A DNA stretch of 64,000 bases from contig CAIJRD010000012.1 of NCBI GenBank assembly GCA_903822975.1, positions 868,001-932,000 on the forward strand. The letters are read 5' to 3'. Position 1 is the stretch's first letter; the number at the start of each line of letters is the position of its first letter. The translations under genes and the position numbers were made by a program. Source of the DNA: an uncultured Sinobacteraceae bacterium. Its GTDB lineage: Bacteria; Pseudomonadota; Gammaproteobacteria; Nevskiales; Nevskiaceae. Below are positions 44,970 through 53,862 of the stretch, piece after piece. The notes below the pieces were generated by a model, which ran no database searches, had not been told where the DNA came from, and was given only the letters and a program-made list of their open reading frames with translations.

Positions 44970-46562
44970 TCAGTACTCCAGATGAATGCGGAAGCCGACT
45001 ACATCGGCGGGTCCGCGCGCTCGGTTATAACCAGGGTGATCGATGTGCTGGTAGTCGGCGGCGAGCTGCACGTGCGCAATCGGCTGCAGGCGGTAATAGG
45101 TTTCCAGCACGCGCTCGGCGCCGTAATCGATGTGGCCGTCGCCAACGACGAAGCCCTCGCCGCCCGCAGCCAGATACTGCTCGTGCCGCGCAGAGAGATT
45201 GCCGATGACGTAGGCCACACCGACGCGATCGCTCGGCCGCCACCAATGCAGGCCGTCGAGCTGGCCGCCGAGGCTGACCAGATGATCGACCTCGGTGTAC
45301 GCGAACGATTCGGTCCGGCCATTGTTCCAGCCGATGCGCGTGAACAGCCCGGTCTCGCCGTCGTCCGCCAGCGGCAGTTCGCCATTCAGCGTGACGCCGT
45401 ACTTGCGCCGGAACGGCTTGTCGTCGGCGGTGATCGAGGGAGCCGTGCCGCTGGCCTGTCCCTGCGCGATGGCATCCGCATAGACGCCCATGCGCGCGGT
45501 GTTCCGGAACACCAGCACCCGCAGAATCGCCGGATTATCGCCGGGACGTTGCAGCGTCAGTTCCAGCTGCTGGCCGTTGGCGTGCGTGATCGGATTGTCG
45601 AGTTCCTGGCCGTTGGCGTGCTTCGGCATCTGGTAGATGCCATAGCGCAGCGCCCACAGCGGACTGACGTAGGCGAGCATCGCGCCGCCGGTATAGCCGC
45701 GCGTGTCGGCGGCGAAATCCCAGGCGGTGTTGTTGAACAGACTCCAGTTCTCGAACTGCGTGCGGGTGGAGTTGGCGTAGCGGTTCTTGTCGAAATCGTC
45801 CGATACGGCGAGCGTGCCCAGCTTGAATTCGAATCGACGATCGGCCTCGTCGCCGGGCAGCGTGTCCTGCGCGCGTTCGACCGAATGAGTCTCGCTTCCG
45901 AGCGGCAGCACATAACGCACGAACTTACGTGCGATGTAGGGCCCCTTGGCCAAGCCGGCCGATCCGGAGCGGATCGAATCGCCATCGGTCAGGCTGGCGA
46001 GTCCGGTGGCATTGCCGATGCCGCGGCCCTGGAACTGCTCGAGGTCGAGATACAGTTGCAGATGCCGGATCGGCTCCCATCCGGTGTAGACGCCGTAGGT
46101 ATAGGTATTGGCGGTATCGCCGCCGGCCGGCAGGCTCAGGCTGCTCGCGTACGGCGACTTCAGCGACGCGAGGTGTTGGCGAATCATCGTGAACTGCAGG
46201 CCGGTGAGTTGCGGCAATGGAACGTGATCGAGGCCGAGCGCGGACACCCAGGCCGGTGCGGGCGCGGCGGGCGGCGTGTCGACAGGTGCGCTCGGCGTCG
46301 CCGTAGCAACGGGTGCCGCGGAAACCGGCGCAGCGTCCCCCGGCTTCTCTGGGTTTTCCGGGTTCGCTGGATTGTCAGGTTTCGCCGAATTCGCCGGATT
46401 CGCCGGATTTTCTGCGGCGCTGATTGCGGCGTTCGTGCTTGCGCTGGCAGCCGCGTGCACATCGGTATCCGCGTCGGCCTGCGAAAACACGAAGCCGGCT
46501 GCGCCAATGGCCAGCAACACTCCGCGGCGGACACGGCACTTCCATGTCGGACGAATCTGCAT
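44970..46562 (-). CDS. Carbohydrate-selective porin, OprB-like
   Basis: 530 residues. Signal peptide (GVLLAIGAAGFVFSQADA), then a low-complexity stretch of Asn-Pro-Ala/Glu units and an Ala/Pro-rich linker to about residue 110. The OprB-type barrel follows: TYTYGVYTGWEPIRHLQLYLDLEQFQG, LGTLAVSDDFDKNRYANSTRTQFENWSLFNN, and FTRIGWNNGRTESFAYTEVDHLVSLGGQL...TYYRLQPIAHVQLAADYQHI, closing on an aromatic strand FRIHLEY. Outer-membrane sugar uptake is the family role. Start 46562 is preceded by GGGAGAGG. A strong promoter lies at 46701-46728. Confidence 0.88.
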   Translation of the reverse strand: MQIRPTWKCRVRRGVLLAIGAAGFVFSQADADTDVHAAASASTNAAISAAENPANPANSAKPDNPANPENPEKPGDAAPVSAAPVATATPSAPVDTPPAAPAPAWVSALGLDHVPLPQLTGLQFTMIRQHLASLKSPYASSLSLPAGGDTANTYTYGVYTGWEPIRHLQLYLDLEQFQGRGIGNATGLASLTDGDSIRSGSAGLAKGPYIARKFVRYVLPLGSETHSVERAQDTLPGDEADRRFEFKLGTLAVSDDFDKNRYANSTRTQFENWSLFNNTAWDFAADTRGYTGGAMLAYVSPLWALRYGIYQMPKHANGQELDNPITHANGQQLELTLQRPGDNPAILRVLVFRNTARMGVYADAIAQGQASGTAPSITADDKPFRRKYGVTLNGELPLADDGETGLFTRIGWNNGRTESFAYTEVDHLVSLGGQLDGLHWWRPSDRVGVAYVIGNLSARHEQYLAAGGEGFVVGDGHIDYGAERVLETYYRLQPIAHVQLAADYQHIDHPGYNRARGPADVVGFRIHLEY

Positions 46563-46700
46563 CTGCCTCTCCCGGTCGGATCCATCCCTGACGACCCGCC
46601 GTTGGCAGGTCGATCGCGCCTGCAGCGCATCGGTCATGTTGCAAAAGTTTTACGACGGTCCGGTGACGCAGTGGCGTGCCGCCGGCTTCGGTGGGGCGGC

Positions 46701-46728
46701 ACTATACGCCCGTCTTTATTGATGTCAA
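46701..46728 (-). promoter_or_regulatory. Near-consensus sigma-70 promoter of the OprB-like gene
   Basis: Minus strand TTGACA (46723-46728), 16-base spacer, TATAGT (46701-46706). Predicted transcript start near 46694 gives a ~130-base leader to ATG 46562. Confidence 0.7.
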
Positions 46729-46749
46729 CGAATTTCAGTCAATTTCTAC

Positions 46750-46790
46750 TATCCCCCCGCGGAGGATAACGGGTATCCCCCATGGGGGAT
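46750..46790. promoter_or_regulatory. Two palindromes upstream of the OprB-like promoter
   Basis: A perfect 16-base palindrome ATCCCCCATGGGGGAT (46775-46790) and a near-palindrome with TATCC/GGATA ends at 46750-46768. Both lie 22-62 bases upstream of the -35 box. The position is typical for an activator or repressor site; the binding protein is unknown. Confidence 0.5.
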
Positions 46791-46964
46791 CTTGATAAAT
46801 CCGTCAATCGCCGAGTCACCCTCGCGAATACGGACGACTTCCCAATCGGGCAATCCCACCGTCGCTTCGGCGAGCGATCTTTTGGCGTAACGATGCAGCC
46901 CCGGCTGTGATCGCGCGAGCCGGCGTCACCGTCAAAGCCAAAGGTCCACTACAGCGCCACACAG

Positions 46965-46993
46965 CAGAACGCCCGCACAAGGCGGGCGTTCTG
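46965..46993 (-). terminator. 12-bp hairpin downstream of the 5'-nucleotidase gene
   Basis: Perfect stem CAGAACGCCCGC/GCGGGCGTTCTG with a five-base loop, 43 bases after the nucleotidase stop. No T run follows, so it may be a Rho-assisted or stabilising structure. A second hairpin CCCGAAC/GTTCGGG lies at 47003-47022. Confidence 0.5.
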
Positions 46994-47035
46994 TGGTTTA
47001 TGCCCGAACGGATTCGTTCGGGTTCGGCCTGCGTT

Positions 47036-48850
47036 CTAGTGCAGCCGCGTGATCCGCGACGGCGTGATCGGCATCAGCGGCGCACCGTTTGAATTCGCGG
47101 TGATGTACTGCGCGAAGGCGTCGATGTCCACCGCGCCGGTGTAGAGATTGGTGCCGGTGGTAAAGCCGGTGAAGCCGTCGCCGCCGCCGGCGATGAAGTT
47201 GTTCGCCTCGACGCGATAGGTCTTGCTCTTGTCGATCGGCGTTCCGTTCAGCGCGACACTACCGTCGACGATCTTGCTGCTGCCATCCGGCAGACTGGCA
47301 TCCCAGGTGTAGGTGAAGCCCTTCGACACTTCAAGGATCTTCGGCGAGGTCTGACCGACCCACTGCTGGCCGAGGATCGTGTAGATCTGCGCACCGGTGA
47401 GATCGAGATCGGTGAGGATGTCGCCGAACGGCTGCACGTTGTAGGCCTCGCCATAGGTGATCTGCCCCGGCTGCTCGCCGCCGCTGATCTGGTTGAACAG
47501 CAGGTTGGTGCGGATTCCGCCGGGATTCATGAAGGCGATCACGGCCGGCTTCGGATCGGCCTGTGCCGCGACCAGTTGCGAATCCGCGATCAGATCGCCC
47601 AGCGGCGATTCACCGGAGGTGCCCGAAGAAATCGCTTCGCCGTCGGTGGTGATGTCGGCGCTGATGCTGCCGACGACCTTGTTGACCAGCGCAGCACTCG
47701 CGCTGTCGTATTGTGCAACGATACCGGCGACGGTGGCGTTCGCGCTCAAGGTTGGATACGCAACCGGTGCCGGATTGGCGGCCTTGTCGTTGACCACCAG
47801 GTGATTCGCCGCCGCCACATTGGTGATGGTGTCGCTGGCGCTATCGAGCGTGACATCGAGCGCGGTGACAAACGAGCCGTAACGGTAGGCGCTGGTGTAG
47901 AACACGCTGGTCGCACCGCTAGTGCCCTGACCGTCGTTGCAGATATACGGCCAGTGCGTGTGCGCGCTGATGACGAGCTTGATGGTCGGATCGAGCTTCG
48001 GCAGGATCGACAGCAGTTCACCATTGGCACCCGCGCAACTCTGCGTGTCGTTGAACGCGGTGGTGTAGATGCCTTGGTGAATCAGCACGACGACGGCATT
48101 GACGCCCTGCGCGCGAATCTCCGGCAACAGTGCGTTAACGGTGTCGGCTTCATCCTTGAAGGTGACGTTGGCCACGCCCGAGGCGGTGACCAAGCTTGGC
48201 GTTTCCTTCAGCACCAGGCCGACAAATGCGATGCCGAGCTGCTTGCCGTTGCCGATATCGAATTGCTTGATCGCGTAGGCGGGAAAGATCGGCTTGCCGG
48301 TGCTGTTGTCGATGACATTTGCGGCGAGGTACTTGAACTTGGCACCTTCAAAGCTGTTGTTGATGACGCAGGTGTCTTGCCCTGCGGTGCCTCCGGGGAA
48401 ACAGCCGCCGGTCTGCTTGCGCTGCAGCTCAGTCACGCCTTTGTCGAACTCGTGATTGCCCACCGAGGTGAATTCCAGCCCGATGTTGTTGAGCGCCTGG
48501 ATGGTCGGCTCGTCGTGGAACAAGGCCGAGTCGAGCGGGCTCGCACCGACCATGTCGCCAGCGCCAATCACCGCATTCAAAGGATTTTCCGCTTTCAACT
48601 GCGCCACCATTGTTGCCAGGTACGCAGCACCGCCAGTCGATTCGGAAACGGTTTTGGTGGAGTCGTTCGGGTCGGCGACTTTCACCGGCGCCGGCGGATC
48701 GATGTAGCCGTGGAAATCGTTGAACGCGATCAGTCGCACGGTCGCCGATTTCGGCGTGGTGTCGGACGACGATTTGTTATCGTTGTTGCAGGCCGCGAGC
48801 AGCCCCGCAGCGGCGCTCGCAACACAGGCTGCGATGAGCAGTTTCTTCAT
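47036..48850 (-). CDS. 5'-nucleotidase/metallophosphatase lipoprotein (UshA-like)
   Basis: 604 residues with a lipoprotein signal (lipobox LLAAC). N-terminal calcineurin-like metallophosphatase domain with dimetal motifs AFNDFHG, GAGDMVGASP, GNHEFDKG and SAHTHWPY. C-terminal 5'-nucleotidase domain with GESPLGDLIADSQL, FMNPGGIRTNL, TYGEAYNVQPFGD and NNFIAGGGDGF. Releases phosphate and nucleosides from nucleotides outside the cytoplasm. A Cys-rich insertion (GCFPGG..QDTC) is seen between the metal motifs. Likely monocistronic. Confidence 0.94.
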   Translation of the reverse strand: MKKLLIAACVASAAAGLLAACNNDNKSSSDTTPKSATVRLIAFNDFHGYIDPPAPVKVADPNDSTKTVSESTGGAAYLATMVAQLKAENPLNAVIGAGDMVGASPLDSALFHDEPTIQALNNIGLEFTSVGNHEFDKGVTELQRKQTGGCFPGGTAGQDTCVINNSFEGAKFKYLAANVIDNSTGKPIFPAYAIKQFDIGNGKQLGIAFVGLVLKETPSLVTASGVANVTFKDEADTVNALLPEIRAQGVNAVVVLIHQGIYTTAFNDTQSCAGANGELLSILPKLDPTIKLVISAHTHWPYICNDGQGTSGATSVFYTSAYRYGSFVTALDVTLDSASDTITNVAAANHLVVNDKAANPAPVAYPTLSANATVAGIVAQYDSASAALVNKVVGSISADITTDGEAISSGTSGESPLGDLIADSQLVAAQADPKPAVIAFMNPGGIRTNLLFNQISGGEQPGQITYGEAYNVQPFGDILTDLDLTGAQIYTILGQQWVGQTSPKILEVSKGFTYTWDASLPDGSSKIVDGSVALNGTPIDKSKTYRVEANNFIAGGGDGFTGFTTGTNLYTGAVDIDAFAQYITANSNGAPLMPITPSRITRLH

Positions 48851-48950
48851 TGGTTGGGATCCCTTGCACAGCGAAATGTTTTTGACATCGATGACGATGC
48901 CGATCGCCTCAGACCCTAGTCAGGACAGTTTGCGCGTGCATGACGCGCGC

Positions 48951-49418
48951 ATGTCGATGCGGAGTCAGCGCCGCAGTGCGTCGATTTTCGCTGCGCTGTC
49001 GCTTGCTGTTTTCGCAAGCGTCGCCTGCTCGCGCATCGATCCGACGCAGGCTGCAGCACTCGCGGCAGGTCGCGATGCCGTGGTGCCATGCCAGGAGCGA
49101 TTTCACGAACAGTCGCGCACGTATGCGGACTGCGCGCGCTACATCGCCAATCGCAAATCAGCGAGTACTGCCACCGCCACCCATGACTGGCGACGCCTCG
49201 GCGCACTGACGGCTGCCTGGATCACCGCCGATCGCGTGGGGCAGCTTGGCGATGCCGAGGCCAACGGTTCGGCACGACAGCTCGTCGCCGAAGCCACCCA
49301 GTTGCAACAGCAGATGAAGGTCGCCGATGCCACGCTCTACGCGCTGCTCGGCATGCCGCGCGGCAACTTCAACAATCGCCGCAAAGACCTGCTCGACAGC
49401 GCACCGGTCGCGCCGTGA
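48951..49418 (+). CDS. Hypothetical exported protein, possible lipoprotein
   Basis: 155 residues from ATG 48951. The N-terminus RSQRRSASIFAALSLAVFASVAC looks like a signal peptide with a possible, non-ideal lipobox (SVAC). The rest is helical with a conserved-looking Cys pair (VPCQERFHEQSRTYADC). No family recognised. No strong ribosome-binding site, so the exact start is unsure. Divergent from the nucleotidase. Confidence 0.6.
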   Translation: MSMRSQRRSASIFAALSLAVFASVACSRIDPTQAAALAAGRDAVVPCQERFHEQSRTYADCARYIANRKSASTATATHDWRRLGALTAAWITADRVGQLGDAEANGSARQLVAEATQLQQQMKVADATLYALLGMPRGNFNNRRKDLLDSAPVAP

Positions 49419-49642
49419 GCGCGTGAGCACGGGATCGCGATTGCATCGTCCGGTGCGTGCGCGTTCGTTTGCCGTCGAGACGGCGTGGCAACGCGTATCG
49501 CGAAATTCAACGCCGCACAGCTGCGAGCCCTCTCGGATGAACAAGCATGAAGTTCGGCGTATCGGTGCTGACGTTCGCGTAAGGCATCGCGCATAGTGGG
49601 CCGCTCGCGCCACACTGCGAGCTTCGCTTCCGAGTAAACCGC

Positions 49643-50671
49643 ATGCCTGAAGTCTGTAGACGCCACGCCGTAGTGCCTTGCCAAAAGGCGATGGCCCTGG
49701 GCCTGCTGCTGGTGTTCCTCATGTTGTCGCTACCAGGGCAAGTGGCGCAGGCGGCGTCGGTGGTCAATGACGATGACAAGCTGCTGGCCGGCTGTATCGC
49801 CACGCAACAGCTGACGGTCGGCGGCGCAGGCATTCGGTTGTCGTATACGCCTGCAGGCTACGCGCTGACCCCACAGCAGATCTGCGAATGGACGCTGCGC
49901 GCAGCACACGCGGTAACGCAGTACTACGGGCGGTTTCCGGTTACGGCGCTGCGTATCGTGCTGCAGCCTGCCGCAGGCAGTGGCGTATCCGGCGGCACCA
50001 CCTACGGCGCGTCCGAGTTCGGAACAGCGCTGATCGTGATCCAGCTCGGTCGCGACGCGGATCAATCCGATCTTCTGCGTGACTGGGTCATGACCCACGA
50101 AATGGTGCATCTATCCGTTCCGGCGGTGCCGGAACGCAGCCACTGGCTCGAGGAAGGCATCGCAACTTACGTGGAGCCGGTGGCGCGTGTGGAGACCGGC
50201 GAACTTGAAGCTGCGCAGATCTGGGCGGATATGCGTCGCGGCATGCAGCAGGGCATGCCGCACAGCGGTGATAGCGGCCTCGATCACACGCCCACCTGGG
50301 GTCGCACGTACTGGGGCGGCGCGCTGTTCTGCTTGCTCGCCGATGTCGAGATCCGCCGCCGCACCGACAATCGCAAAGGCTTGCAGGACGCGCTGCGTGG
50401 CGTACTCGCAGCCGGCGGCAACATCGAGCAAGACTGGCCGGTGCAACGCATTCTCGATGCCGGCGACGCCGCCACCGGCGTGCCGGTGCTGAGCGAGTTG
50501 TACCAGCGGCTGCGAGCCGCGCCCCTGCCGGCAGATACCGAGCTCAGCGAACTCTGGAAATCGCTCGGCGTCGTCGGCGAAGGCTCGCACGTGAGTCTGA
50601 CCGATGCGGCACCGCTGGCCGCCGTACGCCTCGCGATCACGCAGCGTCGCAGCACGGCGCCGCCACGCTGA
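49643..50671 (+). CDS. Secreted HExxH metallopeptidase-like protein (peptidase MA-like)
   Basis: 342 residues with a signal peptide (GLLLVFLMLSLPGQVAQA). The zinc motif HEMVH is embedded in WVMTHEMVHLSVPAVPERSHWLEEGIATYVEP; the second Glu (EEG) 18-19 residues later is the gluzincin third ligand, as in M1/M61/MA-like peptidases. A downstream WGRTYWGGALFCLLADVEIR segment also recalls this group. Probably a periplasmic or secreted protease with unknown substrate. Start 49643 is kept, but ATG 49691 with AAGGCG upstream is possible. Confidence 0.78.
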   Translation: MPEVCRRHAVVPCQKAMALGLLLVFLMLSLPGQVAQAASVVNDDDKLLAGCIATQQLTVGGAGIRLSYTPAGYALTPQQICEWTLRAAHAVTQYYGRFPVTALRIVLQPAAGSGVSGGTTYGASEFGTALIVIQLGRDADQSDLLRDWVMTHEMVHLSVPAVPERSHWLEEGIATYVEPVARVETGELEAAQIWADMRRGMQQGMPHSGDSGLDHTPTWGRTYWGGALFCLLADVEIRRRTDNRKGLQDALRGVLAAGGNIEQDWPVQRILDAGDAATGVPVLSELYQRLRAAPLPADTELSELWKSLGVVGEGSHVSLTDAAPLAAVRLAITQRRSTAPPR

Positions 50672-50770
50672 AGCCCTGGCCGATCGGCGCGGCGGTCGCG
50701 CCGTGCGTCGGCCAAGGTGTCAGCGCGTCATCTTGTCGACGCGTGACGCATCAACGATGTCCGCGCTGCT

Positions 50771-52270
50771 TCAGGCCGCCATCGTTTCCGGCAGCGCCGT
50801 GGATTGCGCCGATCTTGGTGCGGTGAATTCGAGCAGACCATCGTCGATCGGTGCGTCTGCCAGCATCTTGCTATCTTTTTCGTAGTGATGAAGAACGCGC
50901 CAGGGCAGGTCGTGTCCCTGCCGCGGCAGTACGCTGGCGCCGCGCTGCACGTATCCCGAACCGAGCGAGCCGAGAATGCTTTCGTCCTGGCTGAGTACGC
51001 CGGCCGGCGCGCGCGGTGTGGCCACCGCCAGCTTCGCTGCATCCATGTGGTTCAGCAGGCGCGCGATATAGCTCGATGCGAGATCGGCCTTCAGCGTCCA
51101 CGGCGCATTGGTATAGCCAATGATGAAGCCCATGTTGGGCATGTCCTGCAACAGCGTGCCCTTGTAGGTCATCAGCTTGGCCGGTGATCGCACCTGCCCG
51201 TCGACGCGCAGTTCCATGCCGCCCAGCACCTGGATCTGCAGGCCGGTGGCGGTGATGATGATGTCGGCGTCGAGGTGCTTTCCGCTCGCCAGTTGAATGC
51301 CGGTTTCGTCGAAGGTCTCGATCTTGTCGGTGACGACCGATGCCTTGCCGTCGCGAATCGCGTTGAACAGGTCCGAGTCCGGCACCGCGCACAGGCGCTC
51401 GTCCCAGGGCATATAGCGCGGCGTGAAGTGCGTCATGTCGGCGTTCGGGCCGAGCTGCTTCTTCACACCGTCGAGCAGCAACTTGCGTACCCGCGCAGGC
51501 CAACGCTTCGCCGCTTTGTAGATGAACCGTTGCAGCACGATATTGCGCTTGCGCGCGAGGCCGAACACCCACTTCTCGGGCAGGAAGGTTTTCAGCACGG
51601 CGGACAGCTTGTCGTAGCCTGGCACCGAAAAGATATAGGTTGGTGAACGCTGCAGCATGGTGATGTGCCCAGCCTTGTCCGACATCGACGGCACGATCGT
51701 GACGGCCGTGGCACCGCTACCGATTACGACCACGCGCTTGCCACTGTAGTCGAGGTTTTCCGGCCAGAACTGCGGGTGGATGCGCAAGCCCTTGAAGCGC
51801 TCGACGCCTGGAAAAGTCGGCAGATAGCCTTGGTCGTAGTTGTAGTAGCCCGTCGCACCGATCAGGAAGCGCGCACGAAAGGTTTTCACCTGGCCGGTGG
51901 CTTCCTCGAGCGCGGTTACGGTCCACATCTGCGTATCGCTGGACCACTCGGCTTTCGTCGACTTCAGTCCGAAACGGATCTTCTTGTCGATGCCGAACTG
52001 GCGCGCGGTGTCGTTGACGTATTGGCGGATCGAAGGACCGTCGGCCAGCACCTTCAGCTCGTTCCACGGCCGGAACCTGAAACCGAAACTGAACATGTCC
52101 GAATCGGAGCGGACGCCGGGGTAGCGAAACAGATCCCAGGTGCCGCCGATGACCTGGCGCCGTTCCAGAATGCCGACGCGCTGACGCGGCGCATCCATCG
52201 CCAGGTGGCAGGCCGCACCGATACCGGACAGGCCGGCGCCGATGATCAGAACGTCGTAGGTTTCGGTCAC
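50771..52270 (-). CDS. Flavin-containing monooxygenase, Baeyer-Villiger type
   Basis: 499 residues. FAD site DVLIIGAGLSGIGAACHL at the N-terminus and NADPH site VVVIGSGATAVTIVP near 180. Between them is the type I BVMO fingerprint FKGLRIHPQFWP (FxGxxxHxxxWP, residues 159-170). Also typical are GGTWDLFRYPGVRSDSDMFSFGF and the C-terminal TATGLQIQVLGG. Such enzymes insert oxygen into ketones or oxidise sulfides and often act in hydrocarbon or steroid metabolism. Divergent from an AraC regulator 140 bases away, its probable controller. Confidence 0.93.
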   Translation of the reverse strand: MTETYDVLIIGAGLSGIGAACHLAMDAPRQRVGILERRQVIGGTWDLFRYPGVRSDSDMFSFGFRFRPWNELKVLADGPSIRQYVNDTARQFGIDKKIRFGLKSTKAEWSSDTQMWTVTALEEATGQVKTFRARFLIGATGYYNYDQGYLPTFPGVERFKGLRIHPQFWPENLDYSGKRVVVIGSGATAVTIVPSMSDKAGHITMLQRSPTYIFSVPGYDKLSAVLKTFLPEKWVFGLARKRNIVLQRFIYKAAKRWPARVRKLLLDGVKKQLGPNADMTHFTPRYMPWDERLCAVPDSDLFNAIRDGKASVVTDKIETFDETGIQLASGKHLDADIIITATGLQIQVLGGMELRVDGQVRSPAKLMTYKGTLLQDMPNMGFIIGYTNAPWTLKADLASSYIARLLNHMDAAKLAVATPRAPAGVLSQDESILGSLGSGYVQRGASVLPRQGHDLPWRVLHHYEKDSKMLADAPIDDGLLEFTAPRSAQSTALPETMAA

Positions 52271-52382
52271 TTCAATGTCTCCTCGATGCGATGGAATGCA
52301 ACTGCTGCGTCGCGGCTGTTGTCGCGCGCTGACCGACCAGCTTTCGCATGATGCTCGTCGCCGCAGTCGCTACCTTGACATG

Positions 52383-52411
52383 ACGAGACAAAAGTTGGAC
52401 GTTACGAGACA
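52383..52411. promoter_or_regulatory. Direct repeats ACGAGACA spaced 21 bases, in front of the AraC gene
   Basis: ACGAGACA at 52383-52390 and 52404-52411, exactly 21 bases apart (two helical turns), the geometry of AraC-type half sites. GACATGAC also repeats at 52377 and 52408. Function inferred. Confidence 0.45.
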
Positions 52412-53451
52412 TGACGGACATGGTGCGGGCAAGCGGATTGCGCGGCTACATGACGCTGATGCGTCAGCTCGGCACCGATCCGACGCCGTTGCTGCGCCGC
52501 TATCGCATTGCGCCGGCATCCTTGGCGGACGACGAGGCACTGATCCCGATGCTCGCCGTTGCGCGTTTGCTCGAATCGAGTGCCAGCGCGGCGCGCTGTC
52601 CGGACTTCGGCCTGCGCCTCGCCAACCATCAGGACATTTCAGTACTCGGGCCGGTGGCGATCGCGATCCGTAACGCGCCGACGGTTGCCAGCGGGCTCGA
52701 TACCGCCTCGCGCTATCTGTTTGTCCATAGTCCGGGCATGGCGATGACGGTGCACGCGCGCAGCGACTTCGTACCCGGTGCGGCGATGGTCCGCTTCGCG
52801 CTCGATGTGCCGGGTCAAGCCGTGCTGCGGCAGACCATGGACGTATGCCTCGGCGACATCCACCACATCGTCGCGCTGCTCGCCGGGTCGCGCTACGCGC
52901 CGCAGGCGGTGACGCTGCCGCATACACCGCTGGCACCGCCGCTGGCCTATCGACGTTTCTATGGCGCGCCGGTGCACTTTGCGCAGCCGCATGCGGCGCT
53001 GCATTTCGCGCCCAGTACGCTTGCGATCGGACTCGATGCGGTCGACGGCACGTTGCGGCAACTGGCGATCGAATATCTCGCGCAACACTTCGGCGATCGC
53101 GCGCAGACGGTCAGCGCGCGCGTGCGTCATGCCTTGCAACGCACGCTCGACAGCGGACAGGTTGGCAAGACGCAGGTTGCATCGCTGCTCGGTCTGCACC
53201 CGCGCACCTTGCAGCGGCGTCTGGCGGCCGAAGGTTCCGGGTTCGAGGTGTTGCGCGAAACCGTGCGCCAGGAAACCGCGATGCGTTATCTCTCGGAGAC
53301 CCGGCTACCCTTCAGCCAGATCGCCGAATTGCTCGGGCTGCCGGAGCAGTCCGTTCTGTCGCGCAACTGTCGCCGCTGGTTTGGCAAGACGCCGTCGGAG
53401 ATTCGCCGGCGTGCGCGCTCAGGCGTATCGACGCACGGCGGTTCGCGTTGA
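52411..53451 (+). CDS. AraC family transcriptional regulator
   Basis: 346 residues. The N-terminal Arabinose_bd-like effector domain (RGYMTLMRQLGTDPTPLLRRYRI, FGLRLANHQDISVLGPVAIAIRNAPTVASGL) is typical of the AraC regulators that accompany monooxygenases and alkane genes. The C-terminal two-HTH domain is complete: GKTQVASLLGLHPRTLQRRLAAEGSGFEVLRETVRQETAMRYL and SQIAELLGLPEQSVLSRNCRRWFGKTPSEIRR. Likely activates the divergent BVMO gene. The start at 52411 overlaps the putative operator; ATG 52420 is an alternative. Confidence 0.9.
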   Translation: MTDMVRASGLRGYMTLMRQLGTDPTPLLRRYRIAPASLADDEALIPMLAVARLLESSASAARCPDFGLRLANHQDISVLGPVAIAIRNAPTVASGLDTASRYLFVHSPGMAMTVHARSDFVPGAAMVRFALDVPGQAVLRQTMDVCLGDIHHIVALLAGSRYAPQAVTLPHTPLAPPLAYRRFYGAPVHFAQPHAALHFAPSTLAIGLDAVDGTLRQLAIEYLAQHFGDRAQTVSARVRHALQRTLDSGQVGKTQVASLLGLHPRTLQRRLAAEGSGFEVLRETVRQETAMRYLSETRLPFSQIAELLGLPEQSVLSRNCRRWFGKTPSEIRRRARSGVSTHGGSR

Positions 53452-53601
53452 CGCAGGCTTTTGCGCCGGCTTGATTGACTGGCGTTTTTGGGGTTGAACG
53501 CCGTCACGCCGCAACCCGGCCCGTTGAAGGCCTCAGTCGAAGTCTTTACCCGGCCAAGGATTTTTGTGTTGCCAGACTCCGCGCAGCGTGCGCAGAAGAA
53601 G

Positions 53602-53790
53602 TCAGTCGGCTTGCTCGCCGGACGCTAAGGGCTCCGGTGAATATGCCAGCACCAGGCAGATCACCAAGAACAATCCGCCAACGATTCCCATCGGGGCATA
53701 GCCCCATTCCCGAGAATAGTCCCACCACGGCGCAATAGAGATCAAAGCGGACATGGTCATCAACAGCGCACAAAAACTTGCAAACGACAT
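53602..53790 (-). CDS. Small DUF3309-like membrane protein
   Basis: 62 residues with two hydrophobic helices flanking PWWDYSREWGYAPMGI, which resembles the P.W..S.GWGY.PSG motif of the DUF3309 family. AGGGA precedes the ATG at 53790. The charged C-terminus SGEQAD is extra. Function unknown; DUF3309 proteins are tiny membrane proteins often linked with stress. No operon partner is clear. Confidence 0.65.
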   Translation of the reverse strand: MSFASFCALLMTMSALISIAPWWDYSREWGYAPMGIVGGLFLVICLVLAYSPEPLASGEQAD

Positions 53791-53862
53791 ACGACTTTCC
53801 CTGACTCCTGAACTACGAACGCGCGCGATGAATATCGGATCGCGCAAAAGTTTTAATTTGAA

